Notes: generated from the sequence alone by a model not told the origin. DNA of 64,000 nucleotides from JBALVT01 sp045110675 (GCA_045110675.1 JBGCGJ010000021.1:1-64000); one strand, 5' to 3'. Shown: positions 37,866-46,205, counted from the stretch's first letter. Translations and numbers: made by a program.

Positions 37866-38471
37866 ATGCAGGAACAGAACTCGGATCAGAGCAAAACAAA
37901 AGCACCCCGCTCCATGCGTCTGGGGAAGCACGCACTATTTCACTTTATGATCTGGCTGGGGGCGCTTAGTGTCTTTGCGGCCGCTGACAGCTGGAGTACG
38001 GTGACGGGATTGCAGTTTGCCGCATTCCTCGCCCTACTCGCTGCTGTGGTTGCAGGAGTGACCAGCACGACATTGATCCATGAGTGGTTTCACTTTTTCG
38101 GTGCCTGGGCTTCCGGCGGACGTTACGGCATACCCACGCGAAATGGCTTGTTTGTGTTCGATTGGCACTATGGGGATAACTCACTCAAGCAGTTTTATAC
38201 CATGAGTCTCGCTGGAAGCGCCGGTAGCGTGGTGGGTATTGCGCTGCTGTGGATGTCGGTTCCAACCGATACGGCGGCACGAGCCGCGCTCACTGCGGCC
38301 GCAATCGCCAGTCTGGCCTACGGAGCTTGCATAGAGTGGCCCGTACTTAAACGCACCCAGCTTTCCGGCGATCCATTGGCGGAACTATCAAAAATCGATT
38401 CATCGGTGCTGACCCGAGCTTTGGCAGCCGCCACAGCGGTCGGTTTGATAGCCTGGTGGGGACTGGCGTAA
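37866..38471 (+). CDS. Membrane protein with intramembrane HEXXH motif (HEWFH)
   Basis: I do not recognise the family. The 201-residue protein has hydrophobic segments at about 24-40, 50-70, 114-131, 135-155 and 183-200. At the end of the second segment lies His72-Glu73-Trp-Phe-His76, an HEXXH zinc motif placed as in site-2-type (M50) intramembrane proteases, followed by FFGAWASGGRYG. A second M50-like ligand motif is not clear; SGDPLAEL (167-174) contains an Asp but is not convincing. A membrane metalloprotease-like fold is possible. It lies 32 bp upstream of a retropepsin-like protein gene on the same strand. AAGGATTAGCACC precedes the ATG. Confidence 0.75.
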   Translation: MQEQNSDQSKTKAPRSMRLGKHALFHFMIWLGALSVFAAADSWSTVTGLQFAAFLALLAAVVAGVTSTTLIHEWFHFFGAWASGGRYGIPTRNGLFVFDWHYGDNSLKQFYTMSLAGSAGSVVGIALLWMSVPTDTAARAALTAAAIASLAYGACIEWPVLKRTQLSGDPLAELSKIDSSVLTRALAAATAVGLIAWWGLA

Positions 38472-38503
38472 GTCGCCGTATAATGAAATGAAATCCTATC
38501 GCG

Positions 38504-39043
38504 ATGGATACTGAGCAGCCCGGTAAAAAGGATGGTGGTATTAGTACCGTTATGACGGTACTCGCCTGGATATCCTTCATGGCGCTGCTTGGGTTTTACT
38601 TTAGCGATTTACTTGACCGGCAAAACAATCCAAACCAGGACCTCGCTACACAATACAGCCCCGATCAGTTTCGAGAAGTGACCCTGCGGCGCAATCGATA
38701 TGGCCACTATGTAACCGACGGCAAACTCAACGGCCAACCGGTTGTGTTCATGCTCGATACCGGTGCCACCGGTGTGGCAATTCCAGAAACGATAGCCCGA
38801 TCCCTAAAAATCAAGCGTGGCAGCGCGCATCAGGTCAATACGGCCAATGGCACGGGTACAGCGTACTTTACCCCCCTGCAAAGCGTCAGTGTTGGCGAAA
38901 TTCGGCTGGAGAACGTGTCCGCGTCAATTGTGCCAGGCTACAATTCCGATCAAATTCTATTGGGGATGTCGTTTCTTCGGCATATAGAATTCACCCAGCG
39001 CGGCAATACTCTTATCCTCAGGCAGGCGATTGGCGGCTCTTAG
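38504..39043 (+). CDS. TIGR02281-type retropepsin-like aspartic protease
   Basis: The 179-residue protein has one N-terminal membrane anchor (VMTVLAWISFMALLGFYF, 16-33), then a single clan-AA aspartic protease domain. The catalytic motif is MLDTGATGVAIPE (Asp85), with flap-like NTANGTGTAYF and the closing ILLGMSFLRHIEF. Single-domain retropepsin-like proteins work as dimers, so two chains would supply the active site, in the periplasm given the N-in anchor. The family is common in proteobacteria and its substrates are unknown. It follows the HEWFH protein gene by 32 bp. Confidence 0.92.
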   Translation: MDTEQPGKKDGGISTVMTVLAWISFMALLGFYFSDLLDRQNNPNQDLATQYSPDQFREVTLRRNRYGHYVTDGKLNGQPVVFMLDTGATGVAIPETIARSLKIKRGSAHQVNTANGTGTAYFTPLQSVSVGEIRLENVSASIVPGYNSDQILLGMSFLRHIEFTQRGNTLILRQAIGGS

Positions 39044-39229
39044 TCTCTAACACGCACAAGAAGTCTCGGGAAAATCAAAGTTGCAGCCCCCAGCACCCGC
39101 TTTACCTACGGTTACAAAAGGCGTAGCCTTGTGCGCAGTCGCCGATTGAGTGCAGGTGAACACTAATAAGCGCACGGCAAGACTATCGATACAATTGATC
39201 AAACCGATAAATTACAGTGGGATATTATT

Positions 39230-39670
39230 ATGAAAGCGATGCATATTTTTGGTGTACTTCTGACCGCCACAATGATGTTTTCCGTTACAGGTTGTAGCAA
39301 AGATGACGTAGATAAAGCGGCCAGCTCAATGGGCGATGCTGTCGAGAGTGTCGGCGATAAGGCAGGCGATATGGCCAGCGACGCCAAAAATGCCGCGGGT
39401 GATATGGCCGACAAAGCAGGCGATATGGCCAGCGACGCGAAAGATGCCGCGGGTGATATGGCCGACAAAGCCGGTGATATGGCTGAAGGTGCGATGGATA
39501 AAGCTGGCGATATGGCTGAAGGCGCGATGGACAAAGCGGGCGATATGGCCGACGACGTGAAAGATGCTGCTAGTGATATGGCTGACGACGCGAAAGACGC
39601 TGCTAGCGATATGGCAGACGACGCGAAAGACGCTGCCGGCGACGCAATGAATAAGGCTATGGACAAATAA
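39230..39670 (+). CDS. Lipoprotein with Asp/Ala/Lys-rich repeats (LEA/apolipoprotein-like)
   Basis: A 146-residue lipoprotein with signal peptide and lipobox FSVTGC. Nearly all the mature protein is built from repeats about 11 residues long of the type GDMADKAGDMA and SDAKDAAGDMA. They lack Pro and aromatic residues and predict one continuous amphipathic helix, as in LEA-like proteins. It probably extends from a lipid anchor in the periplasm. Such proteins are linked to envelope or desiccation stress, but here this is only by resemblance. The DNA repeats make it prone to length variation. A GC hairpin follows the stop. Confidence 0.85.
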   Translation: MKAMHIFGVLLTATMMFSVTGCSKDDVDKAASSMGDAVESVGDKAGDMASDAKNAAGDMADKAGDMASDAKDAAGDMADKAGDMAEGAMDKAGDMAEGAMDKAGDMADDVKDAASDMADDAKDAASDMADDAKDAAGDAMNKAMDK

Positions 39671-39685
39671 GTTCAGTCTATTTTC

Positions 39686-39708
39686 GGGCTGCAGGTTTTC
39701 TGCAGCCC
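39686..39708 (+). terminator. Possible terminator hairpin after the repeat lipoprotein
   Basis: GGGCTGCAG and CTGCAGCCC form a 9-bp stem around GTTTT, 15 bases after the stop codon. The run after it (CAAGTTCCCTCTTCTTC) is pyrimidine-rich but lacks a true T-tract, so efficiency is uncertain. Confidence 0.45.
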
Positions 39709-39805
39709 CAAGTTCCCTCTTCTTCAGCTAGTGAATCGGAACCACGAGCCGAGTTCCTAGAGACTATCAAGACAAAACCTCTTCACGCATGATGCGACAA
39801 TCTCT

Positions 39806-40333
39806 GTGACAGAAACCGAACAAGATAACTCCGCATGGGTGTTTGGTTACGGTTCCTTAATCTACAAAGTAGACTTCCCCGTGTTGGAGTCACACGTCGC
39901 AAGCATTCAGGGCTGGCAGCGTCGATTTTGGCAGGGGTCTCACGATCATCGCGGCACGCCTGAGTCTCCCGGACGCGTTGTAACACTCATTTCATCCCCT
40001 GATTCAATTTGCAAAGGGGTCGCCTACCGCGTCAGCCATGATGTATTCGAGCATTTGGACCACCGTGAAAAAAATGGTTATGAGCGAGTACCCGTCAATA
40101 TCACGCTAACAAAAGCGGGTGATCGTGTGGACGGCATCACCTACCGTGCTGCGCAGGACAACCACGCCTTTCTAGGGCCTGCACCCATGTCAGAGCTGGC
40201 CGCCCATATTTCACGCTCTCGAGGCCCCAGCGGCAGCAACACCGATTACCTGCTGCAGCTGGCTGATGCGCTAAGAGAAATTGGCGAACAAGATGAACAT
40301 ATATTTGCCCTTGAGGCACTGCTGAACCGCTAG
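39806..40333 (+). CDS. Gamma-glutamylcyclotransferase, ChaC-like
   Basis: A 175-residue cytosolic enzyme of the ChaC type, which cleaves gamma-glutamyl compounds such as glutathione to 5-oxoproline. It has the N-terminal VFGYGSLIY loop, the arginine-rich WQRRFWQGSHDHRGTPE, GRVVTLI, and HREKNGYERV, which contains the catalytic Glu region. NTDYLLQLADALRE near the end is typical. The start is GTG (39806); no strong ribosome site is visible. It is monocistronic. Confidence 0.92.
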   Translation: MTETEQDNSAWVFGYGSLIYKVDFPVLESHVASIQGWQRRFWQGSHDHRGTPESPGRVVTLISSPDSICKGVAYRVSHDVFEHLDHREKNGYERVPVNITLTKAGDRVDGITYRAAQDNHAFLGPAPMSELAAHISRSRGPSGSNTDYLLQLADALREIGEQDEHIFALEALLNR

Positions 40334-40474
40334 CTCTCCGCGTCTACCCTCTTTAGATCTTTCCAGCGCAAGTCACATATTGTTATCTTTCGAGGCCTCT
40401 CGCGCCATTTTGATCCGCAGTCAAATCCTCTAGTCTATACAGAATCAATCGACTGTTCCCAAAAGAGGCACTCC

Positions 40475-41599
40475 ATGCAAACTGAATTCTGCAAAGAACT
40501 GGGTATAGAAGCTCCTATCTTCGCATTCACACACTGTCGCGACGTGGTCGTGGCCGTCAGCAAAGCCGGAGGCATCGGTGTACTCGGTGCGGTGGGATTT
40601 AACGTGGATCAACTCAAAGAAGAACTGGACTGGATCGACGAACATATTGGCGATCACATCTACGGTGTTGATGTAGCGATCCCACAGAAATACGAAGGCA
40701 TGGAGGAAACCGACCCGGAAGAACTGGTAAAGATGTTACAGAATGCTATCCCCGAACAACATCGAAAGTTTGCCGAAAAATTGTTGCAAGACCACGGCGT
40801 TCCAGAGTATCCAGATAACGACGGCGAAGTGAGTTTGAGTTTCTCAGCCCTTCAGGCCCAGGTATTGGTTGATGAGGCGCTAACGCGTCCCAAGTGCCGG
40901 ATGATTGTTAACGCTCTTGGAACACCACCGGCGGATATTGTCGAACAAGTGCACGCCTCAGGTCGACTTATCGGCGCGCTCGCAGGTCGACTCAAACACG
41001 GAATCAACCATAAAAATGCCGGTTTGGATTTTGTCGTCTGCCAGGGTTCAGAGGGCGGCGGCCACGCGGGAGAAGTCACCTCAATGGTACTCTGGCCGCA
41101 GATGGTAGATGCGGTAGCTCCCCTCCCCGTCCTGGCCGCAGGAGGCATCGGCAATGGTCGGCAAATTATGGCGGCCATGAGTATGGGTGTTTCGGGCGTA
41201 TGGATGGGTTCAATGTGGCTGAACTCTGTGGAGGCGACAGCTGAACCTGCGCAGCGAGAATCCTATATGAATGCCAGTTCTGAGGACACCGTTCGCTCTC
41301 GTTCCTGGACCGGTAAAACCGCAAGAGTACTTAAGAACGAGTGGACAGAAGCCTGGGAACGAGACGACACGCCCGATCCTTTGCCGATGCCGCTGCAAGG
41401 CTATCTCACTTTTGATGCAGTGCGCCGCACCCATAAGTATGCGGGCAACGGCGAGTGTCAAAAGGTTGCATTTAATCCCGTTGGACAGGTCGTGGGGCAA
41501 ATGAACGACATTGAGTCCTGTCGTGACATTGTTTTCAGACTGCTCAATGAATACGGCGACGCTCTGGAACGGATTAACAATTTAACACCCCAGGAGTAG
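40475..41599 (+). CDS. Nitronate monooxygenase-like FMN enzyme
   Basis: A 374-residue TIM-barrel flavoprotein of the nitronate monooxygenase/2-nitropropane dioxygenase family. Visible elements are the N-terminal IEAPIFAFTHCRDVVVAVSKAGG with GVLGA, the catalytic His197 in CQGSEGGGHAGE, and the FMN phosphate loop VLAAGGIGNGRQIMAAMSMG with GVWMGSMWL. Members oxidise alkyl nitronates; some have other flavin-dependent roles. The loop around 70-120 is longer than in the shortest members. GAGG lies nine bases before the ATG. It stands alone, ending 61 bases before the next gene. Confidence 0.9.
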   Translation: MQTEFCKELGIEAPIFAFTHCRDVVVAVSKAGGIGVLGAVGFNVDQLKEELDWIDEHIGDHIYGVDVAIPQKYEGMEETDPEELVKMLQNAIPEQHRKFAEKLLQDHGVPEYPDNDGEVSLSFSALQAQVLVDEALTRPKCRMIVNALGTPPADIVEQVHASGRLIGALAGRLKHGINHKNAGLDFVVCQGSEGGGHAGEVTSMVLWPQMVDAVAPLPVLAAGGIGNGRQIMAAMSMGVSGVWMGSMWLNSVEATAEPAQRESYMNASSEDTVRSRSWTGKTARVLKNEWTEAWERDDTPDPLPMPLQGYLTFDAVRRTHKYAGNGECQKVAFNPVGQVVGQMNDIESCRDIVFRLLNEYGDALERINNLTPQE

Positions 41600-41615
41600 C
41601 TCACGCACAAACATC

Positions 41616-41665
41616 CGCATAGTATGAACCTCACTTGAGTAGACAAGTGAGATTCATACTATGCG
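41616..41665 (+). promoter_or_regulatory. 22-bp stem hairpin containing the next gene's start codon
   Basis: Positions 41616-41637 and 41644-41665 are inverted repeats of 22 bases with one mismatch, closed by the loop AGTAGA. The ATG of the next gene (41661) and its only ribosome-site-like sequence (AAGTGAG) lie in the right arm. In the mRNA the site would be buried. It could also terminate read-through from the upstream gene, although no T-tract follows. Confidence 0.75.
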
Positions 41666-42203
41666 TCCAGTAATACGGCCCATCCTTTTTACCCTGCTAA
41701 AAATCTCACGACGCTTAATCGCACCTCTGGTCATTATCGGCTTGTTGGCAAGCAATCTGCTCAGTCTGACTTCAGTTGCCTTCCAAACCGCCGCCTCCGG
41801 CTTACTAGCCGCCGCTAACATTCCGACGGTTCACTCGCGCGCTTCCAAAGCCAAGCTGAAAAACAAACTTCTCATTAAGAAAACAGGATCGAATATCCGC
41901 AAAAGGACATTGCGAAGCGCTGCAGTGAATGTCGGATCCATGGCTGGAGAGGCGCTGCCCTTTGTTGGATGGGCGGTGATCCTGGGCGCCACGGGCTATG
42001 AGCTGAAATTAGCCTGCGAAAATTTGATGGACCTGGAAAGCTTGCAATCGAGTTTCGGTATTGGTGAAACCCTGGATCAGCGCGAACGCAGCGCAATGAG
42101 CAGAATTTGCGACCCTTCGATTCCATCTGAACTCGAGGAACTGTCTGACTGGTCAAAAGATATCATCGACTACGACCCCAAAGCGAAAACACTGAGCGAT
42201 TAG
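41661..42203 (+). CDS. Hypothetical membrane-associated protein (180 aa)
   Basis: I do not recognise this protein. A first hydrophobic segment lies at about 18-45 (LIAPLVIIGLLASNLLSL) and a second at about 97-112 (ALPFVGWAVILGATGYEL), separated by a very basic stretch (RASKAKLKNKLLIKKTGSNI). The C-terminal 70 residues are acidic, with Cys at 115 and 152. The second segment, with its GEALPFVGWAVILG core, resembles the hydrophobic hairpins of small membrane-active proteins, but I would not assign a function. The start codon sits inside a strong hairpin. No partner gene is evident. Confidence 0.65.
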   Translation: MRPVIRPILFTLLKISRRLIAPLVIIGLLASNLLSLTSVAFQTAASGLLAAANIPTVHSRASKAKLKNKLLIKKTGSNIRKRTLRSAAVNVGSMAGEALPFVGWAVILGATGYELKLACENLMDLESLQSSFGIGETLDQRERSAMSRICDPSIPSELEELSDWSKDIIDYDPKAKTLSD

Positions 42204-42313
42204 CCGCCTCCTCGCCTTTTAATGATCTCCGTATTGATCAAAAATTACACAATTTCTGGTATTTGGTCTATCTTAAAATGGTAAGTCGAGAAACTCGAAC
42301 AGAGGAAGGCATC

Positions 42314-43117
42314 ATGAATTGCAATCAATTTTGTGTCGCAGCTCTTATTACTTTCGCGACGATTCCCGGCGTAGTTCAAGGGGCCGATTTCAACGTTTCA
42401 GAAACTTTTCAGGACACCTTACGATCCGGCGGTATCGGCCCGGAAATGATTGTTATTCGGCAAGGTGAGTTGGTTGTCGGTGGCGGCAAACCCAGCGAAG
42501 AAGGCTTGGGCGTGGTAAAAATCGACTATCTCTTGGCGGTCGGAACCACCGAGATCACCAACGCGCAGTATCGTCACTTTCTCGAAAAGAGCCAATCGGG
42601 AAATCTGAACAAATTCCCAAAGGGCAATGACAACTTCCCTGTCGTCGGCATTACGTTCGATGAAGCCGAAGCCTTCGTCTACTGGCTAAGCCGGCAGACC
42701 GGCCACAACTATCGCCTGCCCAGCGCGACTGAATGGGAATATGCAGCCCGAGCCGGAAGTTCCGCTGCCTACAGTTGGGGTAATAAGGTCGGGATCAACA
42801 AAGCCAATTGCACCGACTGCGGCACGGAATTTTCTGGCGCGGCAGCACCAGTCGGCTCTTTCCCTGCGAACACCTGGGGTTTGCACGATATGCATGGCAA
42901 TGTGTGGGAGTGGACCAAAGACTGCATAGACTCGAATATGGCACCTCCGCCCAACGGCATGCCCACCTTGTTTGGGAGCTGCGAAATACGCGAAATTCGA
43001 GGTGGCTCATCGAAAGGAGATGCCTGGTCCATTCGCGCAAGCAACAGAGCCAGTGCCCTGAAGACTGCGCAAATTAGCGATTTGCGATTCAGAGTCGTCA
43101 TGGATATTCCGAGATAG
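42314..43117 (+). CDS. Exported formylglycine-generating-enzyme-like (SUMF1 domain) protein
   Basis: A 267-residue protein with a signal peptide (ending VVQGAD) and a SUMF1/FGE-sulfatase domain. Typical stretches are VGTTEITNAQYRHFLE, FPVVGITFDEAEAFVYWLS, YRLPSATEWEYAARAGS, GLHDMHGNVWEWTKDC and RGGSSKGDAWSIRASNR. I do not see the paired active-site Cys of true formylglycine-generating enzymes, so a ligand-binding role or modification of another partner is more likely. No sulfatase gene is nearby. The ATG at 42314 has GAGGAAGG upstream and is preferred over 42263. Confidence 0.9.
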   Translation: MNCNQFCVAALITFATIPGVVQGADFNVSETFQDTLRSGGIGPEMIVIRQGELVVGGGKPSEEGLGVVKIDYLLAVGTTEITNAQYRHFLEKSQSGNLNKFPKGNDNFPVVGITFDEAEAFVYWLSRQTGHNYRLPSATEWEYAARAGSSAAYSWGNKVGINKANCTDCGTEFSGAAAPVGSFPANTWGLHDMHGNVWEWTKDCIDSNMAPPPNGMPTLFGSCEIREIRGGSSKGDAWSIRASNRASALKTAQISDLRFRVVMDIPR

Positions 43118-43124
43118 TCAAACT

Positions 43125-43152
43125 TGGCGCACCTGCTGTGCGCCAGCTTTTT
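43125..43152 (+). terminator. Intrinsic terminator after the SUMF1-domain gene
   Basis: TGGCGCAC-CTGCT-GTGCGCCA forms a perfect 8-bp GC-rich stem ending six bases before a run of five T (43148-43152). It starts eight bases after the stop codon. Confidence 0.75.
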
Positions 43153-43251
43153 GAACTCCCAGTACTTCCTAAAAAAACCCTCTGATCACTGCGGCGGCGC
43201 CGCTTGCCAGACCCCTCTGCGACTGCCACTATAAGAAAAAAGGAGTCGTCA

Positions 43252-45189
43252 ATGTTCGTCATCAGAAAACTATTCTGCTTTACCGTTTGCGTGTTTTTTC
43301 TCACAGCCTGCTCCGACAGTAGCGATTCCAGAAGGCAAACCGTCACGCCACCTCCGGAGCCAATGCCGGAACCGGTAGAGAGTATTTTTTCTCAAGAGAC
43401 GGTGGATATTCCCAGTTCCGCTACCCCTGCTTTTACTCCCGGCTCTCCCGGTGTGGTGGTAGACAATGAAAAACTGATCGCTCAGTTTGGTACGCAGAAC
43501 ATCAACCTCAATAATGCTCGATACACTCGCTACTACCTCTCGGATCAGGACAGCCAGCAGCCGGACGGTATTTTGGTACTCATTCCCGGGTTTGAGGGAG
43601 GTGCTTCGACTTTTTATGTGCTCGCCGAAAACCTGATCAGACGCGCTATCGAGCAGGACAATCTGGTATTGGAGGTGTGGGCGGTAGACAGGCGTTCAAA
43701 TCAACTGGAAGATTTGGTGGGCCTGAATATCGCCGAAGACTTGATGAATCCTCAGGTCGGTCTGGATTTTCTTTTTGGCGAAACGCTGGGTCTGGAGTTA
43801 AGCCCGGAGATCGTCAGTGGGCCGAACCGCAGAGCTATATTTTACAACAGTAATGTAGACACGGCGTTCATGGCCCAGTGGACAACCCTGGTGCACTCCC
43901 AGGATATTGATGCAGTAATCAACGAGGCCAGAGGGGTCGCACGCAGTAACAATGTGTTTCTGGGTGGCCACTCTGCCGGTACCGGTTACACCGCACGCTA
44001 TGCGGCCACGGATTTCAATTTCGATGGAGGAAATCCTGCCCCGGGCTACGAAAAACTCCGAGGACTGGTGCTACTCGAAGGCGGCGGCGCTAGTCTGGCA
44101 TCGAGCGCGATCGACGAAGCAGCGCTTGACCGGATTGAAGCGCGCTTTGATGGTGGATTGTTTGCGGCAGTTAGGGATCAGGCTCCACGATGTATCGATG
44201 GAGTGACCTCCTGTTCAGTCGCCACCGAAGCGACTGACTGCGCTGCGTTCACCAATGTTTCCTGCGTTGAACCTGTCGGTGCATTTACCGAGATCCCGGG
44301 CCTGCTGTCACCCCAGTTGCTGGCGATTTCTGAAGTGAACGCACTCGATGCGATCCAAAATGGCGATACGGTTCAATCCATTTTGCAAAAAGATCAAAAC
44401 GACATTGAAGGTAATAGCGCCATTGGCCGTGTTCCAGAGCTAGCGGGTTTGGGACCCTTGCTGGGCACCACAGTGGCATCATCGGTCACTTTGCTGGGGA
44501 AATTTCTCGACGACGATGGCATCGTCGCCAGTATCTCTAGCTTTCTGGGGACTTCACTGGGTTTTGAAGGACCCGATGTTGACGGGGTGCAAACCTGGCT
44601 CAGCTACGGAGAAGAGCTTCCCGATCAAGCCCTACCGAACAACGGCCCAGCGCCACAAACCATTGCCAGCCGTTCCGTTTGGGGGCAGGAAGTGGAGCCC
44701 AGTAATCTGGAAGGGCGAATGTTGCCGGTATTTTATGTAGGAGACACCAATTTTTCCGATTGGTACTACCCGTCCTCCGGCTTGGGTGTCACCAGCGGTC
44801 TCGGCCTGGATACCAGCGCTTTGTCCGCAGCTCCCCCAGTGGGGCGAGGCCGCAGCGACATTGAGAACCGAACCCAGGGAACGCGCATCGATATTCCGGT
44901 GATCGCATTGGGTGGTAGCAATGGCTTAACGCCGATTCCCGCAGTGTGGCTGGGATTCGCAGATGCAATCGCCAGCTGCGCAGCGCCCAGCTGCGACGGT
45001 GTCACCGGGCGAGTGCTGGACAGGCGAAATCCCAATGAGGCATTTCCGACCTTTGGAGAAATCGCAGGCGGGTTCGAAGTGTATATATCCGAAGGTTACT
45101 CGCACGTCGATATCGTCACCGCAGAAGACGACGAAACCAACAATGTGATCGCGCCCATTGCCGATTTCATCGCGAGAAACGTGCAGTAG
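43252..45189 (+). CDS. Lipoprotein of the alpha/beta-hydrolase fold
   Basis: A 645-residue lipoprotein with lipobox FFLTAC (Cys20) and a Pro/Glu-rich linker. An alpha/beta-hydrolase fold is indicated by VLIPGFEGGASTFYVLAENL (oxyanion region) and the nucleophile elbow FLGGHSAGTGY (Ser241). A late His in EGYSHVDIVTA (near residue 622) could complete the triad. The 300 residues between are a large cap-like insertion that I do not recognise. It is probably an outer-membrane-anchored esterase or lipase; the substrate is unknown. The ATG at 43252 has AAGGAG upstream and starts the signal peptide; 43204 does not. Confidence 0.85.
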   Translation: MFVIRKLFCFTVCVFFLTACSDSSDSRRQTVTPPPEPMPEPVESIFSQETVDIPSSATPAFTPGSPGVVVDNEKLIAQFGTQNINLNNARYTRYYLSDQDSQQPDGILVLIPGFEGGASTFYVLAENLIRRAIEQDNLVLEVWAVDRRSNQLEDLVGLNIAEDLMNPQVGLDFLFGETLGLELSPEIVSGPNRRAIFYNSNVDTAFMAQWTTLVHSQDIDAVINEARGVARSNNVFLGGHSAGTGYTARYAATDFNFDGGNPAPGYEKLRGLVLLEGGGASLASSAIDEAALDRIEARFDGGLFAAVRDQAPRCIDGVTSCSVATEATDCAAFTNVSCVEPVGAFTEIPGLLSPQLLAISEVNALDAIQNGDTVQSILQKDQNDIEGNSAIGRVPELAGLGPLLGTTVASSVTLLGKFLDDDGIVASISSFLGTSLGFEGPDVDGVQTWLSYGEELPDQALPNNGPAPQTIASRSVWGQEVEPSNLEGRMLPVFYVGDTNFSDWYYPSSGLGVTSGLGLDTSALSAAPPVGRGRSDIENRTQGTRIDIPVIALGGSNGLTPIPAVWLGFADAIASCAAPSCDGVTGRVLDRRNPNEAFPTFGEIAGGFEVYISEGYSHVDIVTAEDDETNNVIAPIADFIARNVQ

Positions 45190-45229
45190 GCCGCCCCGGG
45201 ACGTCCGCTATTTGACTACCGATTCGACA

Positions 45230-45246
45230 TGTATAACATGTATACA
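45230..45246. promoter_or_regulatory. Inverted repeat just upstream of the WYL regulator gene (candidate operator)
   Basis: TGTATA-ACATG-TATACA is a perfect 6-5-6 inverted repeat ending 16 bases before the GTG start of the WYL-domain regulator. BrxR/CapW-type regulators bind inverted repeats upstream of their own genes, so autoregulation is a reasonable inference. Confidence 0.5.
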
Positions 45247-45262
45247 CGTTTGATCAGCCAGA

Positions 45263-46147
45263 GTGAATGATGTGCCTGAAGACCTGAGCAAGCAATGGCC
45301 ATTCCGCTGGGACCTACTGCTCCGCTATCGCTATATCGAAACCATCGCTTTGTGGGAGGGGCGGCTGACCACGCGTCACCTGTGCGACACCTTTGGCATC
45401 GGACGTCAGCAGGCCAGCAAAGACATCAACAATTATCTGAAGGAAGTTGGGCCAGGCAATCTGGAGTACGACAAATACCTCAAAGGCTATAAGCCCGCGG
45501 AAAATTTTAGTCCCGGAGTAACGCGCGGCGCCGCGGACGAGTACTTACACTTAATGGCTCGCAACAATGAGCTGAGTGATGTGTTCGAATCCCTGGCTCT
45601 GAATACCGCGAACGCCGAGTCTCTTTCGGTGCCAGTGCGCGATGTAAAACCGGAAGTGCTGCGCCCTATTCTTCAGGCCGCCAGGCAACAAAAAAGATTG
45701 GATGTCGATTACGTCTCCATCAACAATCCCGATCACGAAGGCCGCATCATTGTGCCTCATACACTGGTTCACACCGGCTTGCGCTGGCATGTGCGCGCTT
45801 GGTGTGAAAAGAATCAGGAGTATCGGGATTTTGTGCTAAGTCGATTTCGGGATATCCCTGAAATAATGGATAAGTCCGAGCACGGCATCGAAGGTGACGA
45901 AGACTGGAATACCATGATTACCATCCGAATCGTGGCTGATCCGAGACTGAGTAAAGAACAGCGGGGAGTAATAGAGCACGATTACGGTATGGATAACGGT
46001 GTCCTGGAAGTCTCCACTCGGGCTAAGCTGGTTCCCTATGCGCTAAAGTTACTGCACTTGGAATACCGCGAGGAAAAGACCGATCCCACCGCACAGCAGA
46101 TTATTGTAGAAAACCGCGATGAGCTGGATCGGTGGTTGTTTGGCTAG
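45263..46147 (+). CDS. WYL-domain transcriptional regulator, BrxR/CapW-like
   Basis: A 294-residue cytosolic DNA-binding protein. An N-terminal winged helix (about 15-65) contains RWDLLLRYRYIETIALWEGR and a recognition helix in FGIGRQQASKDIN. A WYL domain at about 120-205 includes HTGLRWHVRAWCEKNQEYRD followed by FVLSRFRDI. A C-terminal extension follows. This layout and these stretches resemble the BrxR/CapW family, which represses phage-defence operons until a signal binds the WYL domain. I see no BREX, CBASS or other defence genes within the window. The start is GTG at 45263 (a second GTG at 45272 is possible). The downstream genes encode a DUF3604 lipoprotein and a YkvA protein. Confidence 0.9.
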   Translation: MNDVPEDLSKQWPFRWDLLLRYRYIETIALWEGRLTTRHLCDTFGIGRQQASKDINNYLKEVGPGNLEYDKYLKGYKPAENFSPGVTRGAADEYLHLMARNNELSDVFESLALNTANAESLSVPVRDVKPEVLRPILQAARQQKRLDVDYVSINNPDHEGRIIVPHTLVHTGLRWHVRAWCEKNQEYRDFVLSRFRDIPEIMDKSEHGIEGDEDWNTMITIRIVADPRLSKEQRGVIEHDYGMDNGVLEVSTRAKLVPYALKLLHLEYREEKTDPTAQQIIVENRDELDRWLFG

Positions 46148-46205
46148 CGCGCAAAATATCACTGAAATGGAGCATTTACCTATGCGAACAGCAGGAGAAT
46201 CCTAT

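Noticed and set aside
42314..43117. True formylglycine-generating enzyme for a sulfatase
   Set aside because: The paired catalytic cysteines are not recognisable and there is no sulfatase gene in the window.
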